From NCBI GenBank assembly GCA_963720775.1, contig CAVRGR010000006.1, positions 744,001 through 808,000 of the forward strand: a stretch of 64,000 nt of DNA. The letters run 5' to 3'. Position numbers and translations under genes: made by a program. Every line of letters starts with the position of its first letter. Position 1 is the first letter of the stretch. The stretch comes from JAENVT01 sp963720775. GTDB taxonomy: Bacteria > Actinomycetota > Acidimicrobiia > Acidimicrobiales > Ilumatobacteraceae. Under the pieces are notes generated by a model. It worked only from the letters and a program-made list of their open reading frames with translations, did not search any database and was not told the origin of the DNA. Shown in pieces: positions 36,383 through 45,641 of this stretch.

Positions 36383-36428
36383 GCGAGGTTAATGGCGCGA
36401 GATTATTCGTCCTCGCCCGGCCAAAGGC

Positions 36429-37184
36429 TCAGGCGAGGACGAGTTCCCGCTCGGCCTCTGGGCGCAGCAAGTCGTTGCTCAACCGGAAGCCGACACCACG
36501 TACGGTGTGGATGAATCGCAGCTCCGGCGCTCGCAGCTGAAGTTTGCGGCGCAGGTTCGACAGGTGCACGTCGACGACGTGGGTGTCGCCGACCCAGTTC
36601 GGTCCCCACACCTCCTCGAGCAGTTGCGTGCGAGCACAAACCTCCGAGGGGCGGCGGCACAGTTGCTCGAACAGCGCGAACTCGATGCGAGTGACGGGGA
36701 TGTCGTGCGAGCGGACGCGGATCTCCTTGCGGCCGACATCGACGGTCAATGGACCGAGGCTGATGACCGAAGCATGGATCGGATCCCATCCGGAGTGCAG
36801 TTGCCGGGGCCGGCGGAGCAACGCCTGGCAGCGGGCGGCGAGCTCGTCGGGGTTCACGGGGGTCGATACCACGTCGTCGGCGCCGGCGCGCAGAGCACGG
36901 ATTCGCATGTTGTCGGCACCAGGGGGAGCGATGCCGACAACATACGAGTCCGTGAGCTCGCGCATGGTGTCGAACAAGCTGCCGCCGTGCGGGCTTGGCA
37001 ACTGAAGATCGACCATCACGACGTCAGGTGTGAACGATGTGGCGAGGGTGAGCGCAGCCGGTCCCTCCGTCGTTGCACTGACGGAGAACCCACGGGCACG
37101 CAACGCAGACGAGGCAACACGCCGCAACAGCGCGTCGCTCACTGCCACCAACACACGTGGTGCGAGTTGTGCGTCCGGTTCCAT
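36429..37184 (-). CDS. OmpR/PhoB-type response regulator with atypical receiver
   Basis: 251 aa. A receiver domain (about 8-125) has the phospho-acceptor position in VVMVDLQLP (Asp59), but the acidic pair of the first strand is replaced (VLVAVSDALL in place of VDD) and the lysine of strand 5 is Thr108 (VSTPVNPDEL). A C-terminal winged helix (about 150-240) has RIEFALFEQLCRRPSEVCARTQLLEEVWG and VDVHLSNLRRKL, with VRGVGFRL at the end. No sensor kinase is nearby. Phosphorylation in the usual way is doubtful; the protein may be a constitutive or redox- or ligand-controlled regulator. Confidence 0.88.
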   Translation of the reverse strand: MEPDAQLAPRVLVAVSDALLRRVASSALRARGFSVSATTEGPAALTLATSFTPDVVMVDLQLPSPHGGSLFDTMRELTDSYVVGIAPPGADNMRIRALRAGADDVVSTPVNPDELAARCQALLRRPRQLHSGWDPIHASVISLGPLTVDVGRKEIRVRSHDIPVTRIEFALFEQLCRRPSEVCARTQLLEEVWGPNWVGDTHVVDVHLSNLRRKLQLRAPELRFIHTVRGVGFRLSNDLLRPEAERELVLA

Positions 37185-37315
37185 ATGGCTGTGCTTCCCG
37201 CCTTGAGCTAGGTCGGGTCAAGCCCGAGCGTCCCATTACCCTACGAAGGAGTTATCGGCAGTCAATGCCGCAGCTGAAGCACGGATTTCCACAAATGGGT
37301 CTACGGTCGTCTCTC

Positions 37316-38312
37316 GTGACCGAAGTCCCGGCCGAAGGCATCGATCGTCGGGACCATGGTCTACACCATGGCGTCCGCTCTGCGGTAGCGGCCCGCTCGC
37401 CGCGCGACTCGCGCGAGCGCGACTCGATTGCCGCCTTCCTGACGGCGTTCGACGGCCTGGATCGACCTTGCGACGAGCACGCCGCGACCACCCACGTGAC
37501 TGCGTCGGCGATCGTCACCGGCGACGCGGGTGTGGTGCTCCACTTGCACAAGCGGCTCGGCATGTGGCTGCAACCAGGTGGGCACATCGACGATGGCGAG
37601 ACGCCGTGGGACGCAGCAAGCCGCGAGGCGATGGAGGAAACCGGGATGCCCGTCACCCCGGTCGGTCTGCCCTCGAAGCTGGCGCACGTCGATGTGCATC
37701 CGGGGCCACGCGGCCACACCCACCTCGATCTTCGCTACCAGTTCACGGCTCCGCCGGTCGTGCCCGTGCCTCGAGGCAGGGGAGAGTCCCGACGTCCGTT
37801 GGTTCTCGTGGGCCGAGGCCGTCGCGATCGCGGACCCCGGTCTGGAAGGAGCACTGCGAATCGCTCAGCCCGGGCAGCCGGTGTTGAGACCCGCAGTCGT
37901 CGGCGATGCAGCCGGGTGCGCGCGGGTCTACGTGCGGTCGAAGGCCTATGCCATGCCCGAAGTGCCCGAGCCGCACGACGAAGCCGAGATCACCACCTGG
38001 ATCGCCGAGCAGGCGATACCGCAGATGGATGTATGGGTTGCCGATGTCGACGGAGTCGTGGTCGCACAGGTGATGCTTGCTCCCGGCTGGATGAATCACC
38101 TGTACGTCGATCCCTCCTGGATCGGTCGGGGCCTGGGTGATCGGTTCATTGCCCTGGCCCGGCAACGTCAGCCCAACGGGTTGCAGCTGTGGGCGTTCCA
38201 GAGCAACGTGAAGGCGCGCCGGTTCTACGAGCGCCATGGCTTCGTCGCTGTCGAGTTCACCGACGGACAAGGCAACGAGGAACGCTGGCCGGACGTGCGC
38301 TTCGTGGGCTGA
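37316..38312 (+). CDS. Nudix hydrolase fused to GNAT acetyltransferase, frameshifted
   Basis: First part from GTG 37316: Nudix box GHIDDGETPWDAASREAMEETGM with the full G-x5-E-x7-RE-x2-EE-x-G pattern. The Nudix tail (ESPDVRWFSWAEAVAIADPG) lies in another frame; the shift is at about 37775 (one extra base). In that second frame the chain passes without a stop into a GNAT domain (LRPAVVGDAAGCARVYVRSKAYA, then MNHLYVDPSWIGRGLGDRFIALARQ as the acetyl-CoA site, and FQSNVKARRFYERHGFVAVEF). The whole product would be about 330 aa. Substrates unknown. Start 8 nt after a TACGGT box (37302-37307). A GTG near 37888 could start GNAT alone. Confidence 0.75.
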
Positions 38313-38332
38313 CGCCCCGATGCGCTCGACGG

Positions 38333-38356
38333 TGGAAAGAACCATTACGATTTCCA
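38333..38356. promoter_or_regulatory. Candidate LacI operator upstream of lacI gene
   Basis: TGGAAA and TTTCCA arms with 12 nt between them, just before the LacI-type regulator start. TGGAAA also occurs twice in the divergent ABC-transporter promoter (47122 and 47132), so it may be the half-site. Inference. Confidence 0.4.
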
Positions 38357-38358
38357 AA

Positions 38359-39384
38359 ATGTCCGCAACACCCACGATGGCTGATGTCGGTAGACACGCG
38401 GGCGTTGGCATCGGGACGGTCTCGCGAGTTCTCAATGGCAGTGTGCATGTCACCGACGCAACGCGTCGCAAGGTGCTCGACTCTGCCGAGGCGATCGGGT
38501 ACCGGCGAACTCGAAAATCCGCTGCTGAGCGGGGCAAAGGCGGTTCTCTCGTTGCGGTGCTCGTGCCGTTCTTCGACGAGCAATCGGCGTTTCAACGATT
38601 GCGCGGGATCGTCTCGCGTCTCGCCCCGCACGGTTGCTCGGTGGTGCTGCACAACGTCGAATCACCGTCGCAGGCGCGTGCGAAGTTGCTGGAACTTCCA
38701 GGAAGCACCACCCTCGGCGGATTGATCGTCGTCACCCTGCCGCTCGTCGGCGACGAGGGCGACCGCCTGATCTCGGCCCGATTCCCGACGGTGCTCATCG
38801 ATGCCGCGCACCCCGGTCTGTCGAGTGTGGGCATCGACGACCGCGCCGGTGGCGTTCTGGCTACCCGACACCTGATCTCGCTCGGGCATCGCCGCATCGC
38901 ATTCGTCAGCGAACCGCCGCACAACGCGTTTGGCTTCGTGGCCGGCGCGCGACGCGAGGAAGGCTTCCGCGCGGCGATGGCCGAAGCCGGGCTGAAGGTA
39001 CCCGCCAACCTGGTTCGTTACGGCGCCTACCTGCACTCCGCCGCCAGGCAGATGGCCACCGAGCTGCTGTCGCTGCCCGAACGTCCGACGGCAATCGTCG
39101 CCGCGTCGGACGTGCAGGCGGTCGGTTGCATGGAGGCTGCCTCGAGGCTCGGCATCGCGGTTCCCGAAGACCTGTCGGTGGTCGGCTACGACGACATCGA
39201 CCTTGCCACCTTGATGGGCCTGTCGACGGTCCGCCAGCCTCTGGTCTATTCAGGGGAACGAGGTGCCGATCTTCTGCTCGAGGCGCTCTCGATGCCGACT
39301 CGCGTGCCGCATACGGAGAGACTGGAGCTCGAGTTGGTGGTCCGCTCGACCACGGCGGCAGTCAAACGAAAGGTACGGCGATGA
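38359..39384 (+). CDS. LacI-family transcriptional regulator
   Basis: 341 aa. LacI helix-turn-helix TMADVGRHAGVGIGTVSRVLNG (about 6-27), hinge, then a periplasmic-binding-like effector domain with TLGGLIVVTLPLVG, SSVGIDDRAGGVLATRHLISLGHRRIAFV and a C-terminal LSVVGYDDIDLATLMGLSTVRQP. The glycosidase and sugar ABC transporter genes next to it indicate a sugar-responsive regulator of glucan use. Start ATG 38359; ATG 38377 is an alternative. The TGA overlaps the ATG of the GH13 gene (ATGA), so it is co-translated with it. Confidence 0.92.
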   Translation: MSATPTMADVGRHAGVGIGTVSRVLNGSVHVTDATRRKVLDSAEAIGYRRTRKSAAERGKGGSLVAVLVPFFDEQSAFQRLRGIVSRLAPHGCSVVLHNVESPSQARAKLLELPGSTTLGGLIVVTLPLVGDEGDRLISARFPTVLIDAAHPGLSSVGIDDRAGGVLATRHLISLGHRRIAFVSEPPHNAFGFVAGARREEGFRAAMAEAGLKVPANLVRYGAYLHSAARQMATELLSLPERPTAIVAASDVQAVGCMEAASRLGIAVPEDLSVVGYDDIDLATLMGLSTVRQPLVYSGERGADLLLEALSMPTRVPHTERLELELVVRSTTAAVKRKVRR

Positions 39385-41096
39385 CGGAAGGCAGCACGAT
39401 CCGGCAACACACGGATCAGCGCAGCGCCCTGTGGTGGACCGACGCCGTGGTCTACCAGCTGTACCCGCGATCGTTCGCCGACAGCAACGGCGACGGCCGT
39501 GGTGACTTCGAGGGGATTCGCCAACACCTCGACCACCTGCTCGATCTCGGAGTCAACGCCATCTGGTTGACGCCGTGCTTTCCCTCGCCGCAGCGAGATC
39601 ACGGCTACGACGTGGCCGACTACTTCGACATCGAGCCGACCTATGGCACCCTCGACGACTTCGATCGCCTCGTCGCCGACGCGGCCGAGCGGTCGATTCG
39701 AATCGTGCTCGATGTGGTTCCGAACCACTGCAGCTCCGAGCACGCCTGGTTCAAGGCCGCGCTGAAGGCCCCTCCCGGTTCGCCGGAGCGGGAGCGCTTC
39801 TGGTTCCGCGACGGCAAGGGTCCTGGCGGCGGCGAGCCGCCGAACAACTGGCGAGCGATCTTCGGCGGCCCGGCCTGGACACAGGTCACAGAGGCCGATG
39901 GCAGGCCCGGGCAGTGGTACCTGCACGCCTTCACCCCCTGGCAACCCGACTTCAACTGGTACAACCCGGAGGTCGTCGAGTACTTCGATCGCATGCTGAA
40001 GTTCTGGTTCGATCGTGGCGTCGATGGGTTCCGTGTCGACGCCGTTCCGACGCTCGGCAAGCACCCCGATCTGCCCGACATGCCGCCGGTGCCGGCGGGG
40101 CTGACCGACGGTCAGGCGTGGGCCTACAACATCTACGGACACTTCTACAAGACCGGTCACGATGTGTGGAAGCACTGGCGCACCGTGATCGACGAGTACG
40201 AACGCACCCACCCGGGTCGCCACCTCGTGACGATCAGCGAGTCGTACGGCAAGCTCGATGCCGTGCTCCCGTTTCTGCAGGGCGACGAGTTCCATCAGTC
40301 GTTTGCCTTCGAGTTGATGTTGATCACGTGGCAGGCAGCGGCGATGCGCAAGGTGATCACCCATTCGATCGACACGCTCGCCGCGGTCGGCGGGACGCCG
40401 GCGTGGACGCTCAACAATCACGACACGCAACGCATCGTCACCCGACTCGGTCGTCTCAACGCCGACGACGCCGCTTCGTTCACGGGCAGCAACCTGGTGT
40501 ACGTCGATGCTCCGGTCGACCTCGAGCTGGGGCGGCGGCGGGCGCGCGCAGCGATCACGCTGACGGCGGCGCTGCCCGGCGCCCTTTACCTCTTCCAGGG
40601 AGAAGAGCTCGGCCTCGAGGAGTACCTCGACATGCCCGACGAGGCTCGTGAAGACCCGCTGGTCTTGCGCACCAACGGCAAAGAGCGCGGCCGCGACGGT
40701 TGCCGCGTTCCGCTGCCCTGGACCGCCGACGCAACCACGTCGTTCGGGTTCTCGCCGGTGGCAGTCGAGCCCTGGCTGCCGCAGCCCCAGAACTGGGGCG
40801 AGTTGTCCGTCGAGGCGGAGGTCGACGATCCGCAGTCGATGTTGAACTGGTATCGCAGGCTGCTCGCTCACCGACCGATGCTGTTGGGCGACCTGTTGTG
40901 GGTCGATGTCGCCGATCCCAACTGCCTGGCGTTCGAACGCAGCGGGGTGCTGGTCGTCGCCAACATCGGGTCTGCGACGGTCGAACTCCCGGCAGCATTG
41001 GTGGCGGGACGCAGCGTGATCCTGGCTACTCGCCCGGAAACCACCGCCAGGCGGTTGCCGGGCGATTCCTGCATCTGGTTGTCAGCCGTCGACTGA
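39381..41096 (+). CDS. GH13 alpha-glucosidase/oligo-1,6-glucosidase-like
   Basis: 571 aa cytosolic glycosidase without a signal peptide. GH13 motifs: DVVPNHCS (region I), GFRVDAV with nucleophile Asp220 (region II), TISESYG with acid/base Glu287 (region III) and LNNHDTQR with Asp347 (region IV). AVVYQLYPRSFADSNGDGRGDFEG near the N-terminus is typical of the oligo-1,6-glucosidase/alpha-glucosidase branch. It would cleave alpha-glucosides brought in by the ABC importer downstream. Co-translated with lacI. The 3' end overlaps the converging GH3 gene by 15 nt. Confidence 0.93.
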   Translation: MTEGSTIRQHTDQRSALWWTDAVVYQLYPRSFADSNGDGRGDFEGIRQHLDHLLDLGVNAIWLTPCFPSPQRDHGYDVADYFDIEPTYGTLDDFDRLVADAAERSIRIVLDVVPNHCSSEHAWFKAALKAPPGSPERERFWFRDGKGPGGGEPPNNWRAIFGGPAWTQVTEADGRPGQWYLHAFTPWQPDFNWYNPEVVEYFDRMLKFWFDRGVDGFRVDAVPTLGKHPDLPDMPPVPAGLTDGQAWAYNIYGHFYKTGHDVWKHWRTVIDEYERTHPGRHLVTISESYGKLDAVLPFLQGDEFHQSFAFELMLITWQAAAMRKVITHSIDTLAAVGGTPAWTLNNHDTQRIVTRLGRLNADDAASFTGSNLVYVDAPVDLELGRRRARAAITLTAALPGALYLFQGEELGLEEYLDMPDEAREDPLVLRTNGKERGRDGCRVPLPWTADATTSFGFSPVAVEPWLPQPQNWGELSVEAEVDDPQSMLNWYRRLLAHRPMLLGDLLWVDVADPNCLAFERSGVLVVANIGSATVELPAALVAGRSVILATRPETTARRLPGDSCIWLSAVD

Positions 41097-43529
41097 GATG
41101 CGCACGGCGATGTGGCTCGACGAGGTGCCGACCCACAGTTCGAACGGCCCATCGGAACGTACCCAGGCGTGGTCGGCGACGCTCCATGTGTGCCCGGTGC
41201 GCGGGTCGAGCGTCACCGTGACGGTGGCCGTGGCGCCGGCCTGTACGCGAGCCTTGGCGAAGCCCACGAGTTGCACCGCGGGCTCGTCGCCGCGACGCTC
41301 GGACGGGCCGGTGCGCGCTGCATAGATCTGCACGACCTGCACGCCGTCGCGGTCGGAGGAGTTGTGCAGGTCGACCTCCGCCACGAGGGGCCCGTCGAGC
41401 CGCGCCCCGGTGATACCGACCTGCGCATAACCCAGCCCGAACCCAAATGGGAACAGCGGTCGTCGACCTACGGTCTCGTACCACCGGTAACCGATCAACC
41501 GGCCTTCGGCGTAGTCGGCCACGCCCTTGCGGCCGGGGTGGTGCTCGAATGCGGGAGTGTCTTCGAGGCGCGCCGGGAACGACACCGGCAGCCGGCCCTG
41601 CGGTTCCGTGTCGCCGAGCAACACGTCGGCGATTGCCTCTCCCATCTGCTGGCCGGGGAACCACGCCATCACGACGGCGTCGACCTGATCGAGCCACGGC
41701 ATGCTGACGGGGGAGCCGGCGTTGATGACCACCACGGTGCGTTTGCCTGCCGCGGCCACACGCGAGATCAGTTCGTCCTGTTCGCCGGGCAGGTCGAGTG
41801 TGGTGCGGTCCCAGCCTTCGCATTCCCAATCGTCGTTGGTTCCGACCACGACCACCGCGCAGTCGGATGTCGTGGCGATCTCGACAGCCTCGTTCAGCAG
41901 ATTGGCGCGCAGTGGCGGCAGCGCGCCGATGTTGACACCACCCAAGCCCTTGCCGGTCTTGTGGTGGCGCACTTCCACCTCGAGCAGGTAGGGGTGGCCC
42001 GCTTGCAGGTCGGTCGGCGCACTCATCTCGGCTCTGCCCGTGCCGAAGAACGAACCACCGGTCGGCAGGGATTCGTTGTCGAGCAGCACGACACCATCGA
42101 TCAGCACTCGCGACGGCGCGACCGATTCGATGCCCAGGCTCCACATGCCGCTGACGTCGGGGGTGAAGGTCGTGCTCAGTCGAGCGCCGAACCGGGGGTT
42201 CGAGTCGGATCGACCTAAGGGATCCTTGACCCACAACATCCGCATCGTCCCTGATCCGGTGCGCACGCCCATCGCCCCACGATCGTCGAGCGAGCCCGGG
42301 TCGTCGAAGTACTCGACGCTGATCGGGCCGTGCAGTCGGGCCTCGATCTCGGGGAGACGCCGGTTGATGTTGCACCCCGCGGCGTGAACGACCTCGACGC
42401 CGGACGTGCCCAACCGGCTGCGCAGGCTGTCGAGTGGATGGGCGAGCGAAGTAGGTGTGACGTGAGCGCTGCCACCACCCATCGCCTGACCGACCGCAGC
42501 GTTGGGTCCGATCACGGCGACACGTCGCAACGCGGTCGTGTCGAGCGGAAGCACATAACGGTCTGCCACGACCTGGTTGCGCAGGAGCACCATCCCTTGC
42601 CCGGCTGCGGCGCGGGCCAACGCCTCGTCGTCGGGCGAATCACGCGTTCTCTCCGGGCCGGGTTCGCCGTCTTCGAACGCGCCGACGCGATCGAGGAGCT
42701 TGACGACGTTGATGGCTGCCCGACGCACGTCCGCCGCCTCGGCCGAACCATTTCGAACTGCAGCCACCAGCTGATCACCACGGTGGCGGGTAGGCCCGGG
42801 CATCTCCAGATCGAGACCGGCGGCGATCGCCTCGACGGTGGAGTGCAGCCCGAACCAGTCGCTCATCACCAAACCGTCGAAACCCCACTCGCCGCGCAGG
42901 ATCCCGCCGATGATCTCCGCCGAGTCGGCAGCGAACGGACCGTTGATCCGGTTGTACGACGTCATCACCGCCATGACCCCCGCTTGTTTCACGGCAGCCT
43001 CGAACGGCACCAGGTACAACTCGCGCAACGTTCGTTCGTCGATGCGCGAGTCGATCGACATCCGTTCGAACTCGGTGTCGTTGCCGACGAAGTGCTTGAT
43101 GCAAGCGGCCACGCCCTCGCCCTGCAGGCCCTGCACGTAGGCGACTGCCATCAACGCAGTGAGATACGGGTCTTCGCTCATGCACTCGAAGTTGCGCCCG
43201 CCGATCGGCGTGCGGTGGAGATTGACGGTGGGGGCGAGCAACACGCGGGCCCCTTTGGCGCGGGCCTCGCGGCCGAGCAGTTGACCAACCTGCCTCACCA
43301 GCTCGGGGTCCCACGTCGCCGCGAGGAGCGTGCTGCACGGCACGGCGATCGACGGTGGACCGCCGCCGAACCGGGTTCCCCTGGCCCCGACTGGACCATC
43401 GCTCACTCGCATCGACGGAATGCCGGCGCGCTCGATCGGCACCGTGTGCCAGAAGTCGGCCCCGGCAAGCAGCGAGACCTGTTCGTCGAGTGTCAGCGAG
43501 TCGACGAGCGCGTCGATGTCGTCGACCAT
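41082..43529 (-). CDS. GH3 beta-glucosidase with PA14-like insertion
   Basis: 815 aa. GH3 N-terminal barrel with RVSDGPVGARGTRFGGGP, the KHF motif (145-147) and the nucleophile in FDGLVMSDWFG (Asp224). The second domain has VVVVGTNDDWECEGWDRTTLDLPG, and the chain ends in a fibronectin-III-like domain (GDEPAVQLVGFAKARVQAGATATV). A region of about 380-520 (DVSGMWSLGIESVAPSRVLIDGV) looks like the PA14 insertion found in some GH3 enzymes. No signal peptide, so probably intracellular. ATG 43529 lies 11 nt after the ABC permease stop; it is the last gene of the reverse-strand sugar operon. Confidence 0.93.
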   Translation of the reverse strand: MVDDIDALVDSLTLDEQVSLLAGADFWHTVPIERAGIPSMRVSDGPVGARGTRFGGGPPSIAVPCSTLLAATWDPELVRQVGQLLGREARAKGARVLLAPTVNLHRTPIGGRNFECMSEDPYLTALMAVAYVQGLQGEGVAACIKHFVGNDTEFERMSIDSRIDERTLRELYLVPFEAAVKQAGVMAVMTSYNRINGPFAADSAEIIGGILRGEWGFDGLVMSDWFGLHSTVEAIAAGLDLEMPGPTRHRGDQLVAAVRNGSAEAADVRRAAINVVKLLDRVGAFEDGEPGPERTRDSPDDEALARAAAGQGMVLLRNQVVADRYVLPLDTTALRRVAVIGPNAAVGQAMGGGSAHVTPTSLAHPLDSLRSRLGTSGVEVVHAAGCNINRRLPEIEARLHGPISVEYFDDPGSLDDRGAMGVRTGSGTMRMLWVKDPLGRSDSNPRFGARLSTTFTPDVSGMWSLGIESVAPSRVLIDGVVLLDNESLPTGGSFFGTGRAEMSAPTDLQAGHPYLLEVEVRHHKTGKGLGGVNIGALPPLRANLLNEAVEIATTSDCAVVVVGTNDDWECEGWDRTTLDLPGEQDELISRVAAAGKRTVVVINAGSPVSMPWLDQVDAVVMAWFPGQQMGEAIADVLLGDTEPQGRLPVSFPARLEDTPAFEHHPGRKGVADYAEGRLIGYRWYETVGRRPLFPFGFGLGYAQVGITGARLDGPLVAEVDLHNSSDRDGVQVVQIYAARTGPSERRGDEPAVQLVGFAKARVQAGATATVTVTLDPRTGHTWSVADHAWVRSDGPFELWVGTSSSHIAVRISVDG

Positions 43530-43540
43530 GACGCGAGCCG

Positions 43541-44515
43541 TTACCCCTTGACGGAGCCCGCCAGCAGACCGCGTACGAAGTATCGCTGCAACGCGAAGAA
43601 CACCGTCAACGGCACGATCATCGCGATCATGCCGGCCGCGGTGAGCAAGTGCCACGACTGGCCGCGTGTGCCGGTCATCTCGGCGAGCTTGGCCGTGAGT
43701 GGGGCGTTCACGGTGCCACCGAACACCTTGCCGACCAGGTAGTCGTTCCAGATCCACATGAACTGGAAGATCGACAGCGAAGCGATCGCCGGCACGGTGA
43801 GCGGGACGATCAGTTTGGTGAACACGGTTGCGTGGCCGGCGCCGTCGACTCGCGCCGCTTCGATGATCTCACGGGGCAGCGACGACACGAAGTTCTTGAG
43901 GATGAAGATGCAGAACGGCATGCCGAAGCAACAATGGGCCACCCAGATGGCCGCTGCGCTGTTGTTGAGGTGAAGGTACGGGAAGATCGTGACGGTACCG
44001 ATGTGCGCCCCGCCCGTGAACAGTCTCAACAGCGGGATGAGCGCCATCTGCAGGGGGACCATCAGCAGAGCGACGACTGCTACGAACAGCCATTCGCGGC
44101 CCTTGAACTTCATCCAGGAAAACGCATAGGCAGCCAGCAGGGCGATGCCCACCGAGAGCACGGTGGCGGGGATGGTGATCTTGAACGAGTTGAGGAAGAA
44201 GTGGGCGAGGTTCTCTTGGCCCGGGGCCGATGACAACACGCTGGAGTAGTTCTTCAACGTGACGCTGGGGTGCACGACGATCGACCACCAGCCCGTGGTC
44301 TTGACTGCTGTCTCGGGCCGGAACGACGAGATGAAGAGCCCGAACGTCGGGATCGTCCAGAAGAACACCAACCCGTACACCATCCACCGGCCGACGGGGC
44401 TGCTGAGCGTGGCACTGATCGAGCGGCCGACCGACTCACCTCCCAATGCCCTGTCGGCGGCGGACACCTCGACGGGCGGAACGCGGTGTGCACTGGGATC
44501 CATGATCATGGTCAT
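43541..44515 (-). CDS. Carbohydrate ABC transporter permease (MalG-type)
   Basis: 324 aa, six membrane segments. The permease loop EIIEAARVDGAGHATVFTKLIVPLTVPAI is the EAA motif that docks to the ATPase. The N-terminal extension to residue 45 is hydrophilic and precedes SPVGRWMVYGLVFFWTIPTFGLFISSFRP. Start ATG 44515 overlaps the TGA of the upstream permease (ATGA). It pairs with the other permease to form the channel. Confidence 0.92.
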   Translation of the reverse strand: MTMIMDPSAHRVPPVEVSAADRALGGESVGRSISATLSSPVGRWMVYGLVFFWTIPTFGLFISSFRPETAVKTTGWWSIVVHPSVTLKNYSSVLSSAPGQENLAHFFLNSFKITIPATVLSVGIALLAAYAFSWMKFKGREWLFVAVVALLMVPLQMALIPLLRLFTGGAHIGTVTIFPYLHLNNSAAAIWVAHCCFGMPFCIFILKNFVSSLPREIIEAARVDGAGHATVFTKLIVPLTVPAIASLSIFQFMWIWNDYLVGKVFGGTVNAPLTAKLAEMTGTRGQSWHLLTAAGMIAMIVPLTVFFALQRYFVRGLLAGSVKG

Positions 44516-45537
44516 GCTGCCATCAACTCCTCGGCTCGGCGCTGGGCGCGGCGGTTCAGAACGACAACGGGGATGACGAGGAGGAAGATCACCACGGCGA
44601 GCGCCGAGCCCAGACCGTCGCGTCCCTGCACGAACTTGGTCACGAAGAACTGGTTGGCGATCGTGCTGGTGCCGAAGTTCCCACCCGTGGTGGCGGCGAT
44701 GATGTCGAACGCTTTCAACCCGGCGATCGTGGTGGTGGTGGCCACGACGATGATCGTGGCTCGGATGTAGGGAAGGGTGACCTTGTAGAACGCCTGACGG
44801 TTGGTGGCGCCGTCGACCTTGGCAGCTTCGATCAGGGAATCGGGCACCCCCTTGATGGCTGCGGAGAAGATGACCGTGGCAAAGCCCGCCGAGGCCCAGA
44901 TGAAGATGACGATCAACAGAAAGGTGTTGAAACCAGGCGCGTTGGTCGGCGGGTTGAGACCGCCGAACCCTCGGTCGATCAGCCAGTTGTGAACCCCATC
45001 GCCGCCCATGCTCACGGGCAGGCCGGGGATCACCTTGGTGACCTGATTGAGCAACCCGACCTTGAACGGCGGGCCGGCGTAGACGAACCGCCAGATCACA
45101 CCGGCGCCGACCAGCGAGACCGCACCGGGAATGAAGATCGCCGACTTGGCGGCCTTCTCGCCGCGCATGCCGTCGGCGAACCGGGCGACGACGAGGCCGA
45201 CGATGATCGTCACGGTCGTTCCGATGATCACCCACGTCAGGCTGTTGATCACGGTGAGGCGAAGGCCGGCCGTCTTACGGATCTCGTTGTAGTTGTCGAG
45301 ACCGATGAACTTCTTGCTGTTGTTGTCGAGCAGGCTGACGTAGATCGTGCGGATCGCGGGAACGACCAAGCCAACGATCAGCAGCACGGAGGCCGGAAGC
45401 AGGAAGATGAAGATCTTGCCCCGCTCGGCCCAGCGCGTGGGAAGCAGCTTGGTGAGCCAGTACAGCGCGCCAAGGAAAGCGATCAGACCACCGATGCCGA
45501 CGGCCACGATGAGCAACGCCGTGATCAATTCCCCCAT
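44512..45537 (-). CDS. Sugar ABC transporter permease (MalF-type)
   Basis: 341 aa, MalF/UgpA-type. N-terminal MGELITALLIVAVGIGGLIAFL and several further hydrophobic stretches. EAA motif GVPDSLIEAAKVDGATNRQAFYKVTLPYI. A strong GGAGGGG lies just upstream of ATG 45537, so the GTG at 45549 was not used. The gene is separated from the binding protein gene upstream by 104 nt that hold a stable hairpin. Confidence 0.92.
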   Translation of the reverse strand: MGELITALLIVAVGIGGLIAFLGALYWLTKLLPTRWAERGKIFIFLLPASVLLIVGLVVPAIRTIYVSLLDNNSKKFIGLDNYNEIRKTAGLRLTVINSLTWVIIGTTVTIIVGLVVARFADGMRGEKAAKSAIFIPGAVSLVGAGVIWRFVYAGPPFKVGLLNQVTKVIPGLPVSMGGDGVHNWLIDRGFGGLNPPTNAPGFNTFLLIVIFIWASAGFATVIFSAAIKGVPDSLIEAAKVDGATNRQAFYKVTLPYIRATIIVVATTTTIAGLKAFDIIAATTGGNFGTSTIANQFFVTKFVQGRDGLGSALAVVIFLLVIPVVVLNRRAQRRAEELMAA

Positions 45538-45581
45538 GTTCCCCTCCACACGTCGGTGTACTGCTGACCCCAGAAAACGAC

Positions 45582-45612
45582 CGAGGGGGCCGGGGAAAAC
45601 CCGACCCCCTCG
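45582..45612 (-). terminator. Strong hairpin between binding-protein and permease genes
   Basis: Thirteen-base stem with one mismatch: arms CGAGGGGGCCGGG and CCCGACCCCCTCG around a GAAAA loop. On the coding (-) strand it is followed by GGTCGTTTTC. Likely a partial terminator or mRNA-stabilising hairpin that gives more binding protein than permease. Confidence 0.65.
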
Positions 45613-45641
45613 TCAAACTACTCGCTATTCACGAGGCGAGA

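Noticed and set aside
39246..40871. 541-aa reverse ORF across GH13
   Set aside because: Shadow of the GH13 gene; all four GH13 regions are on the forward strand.
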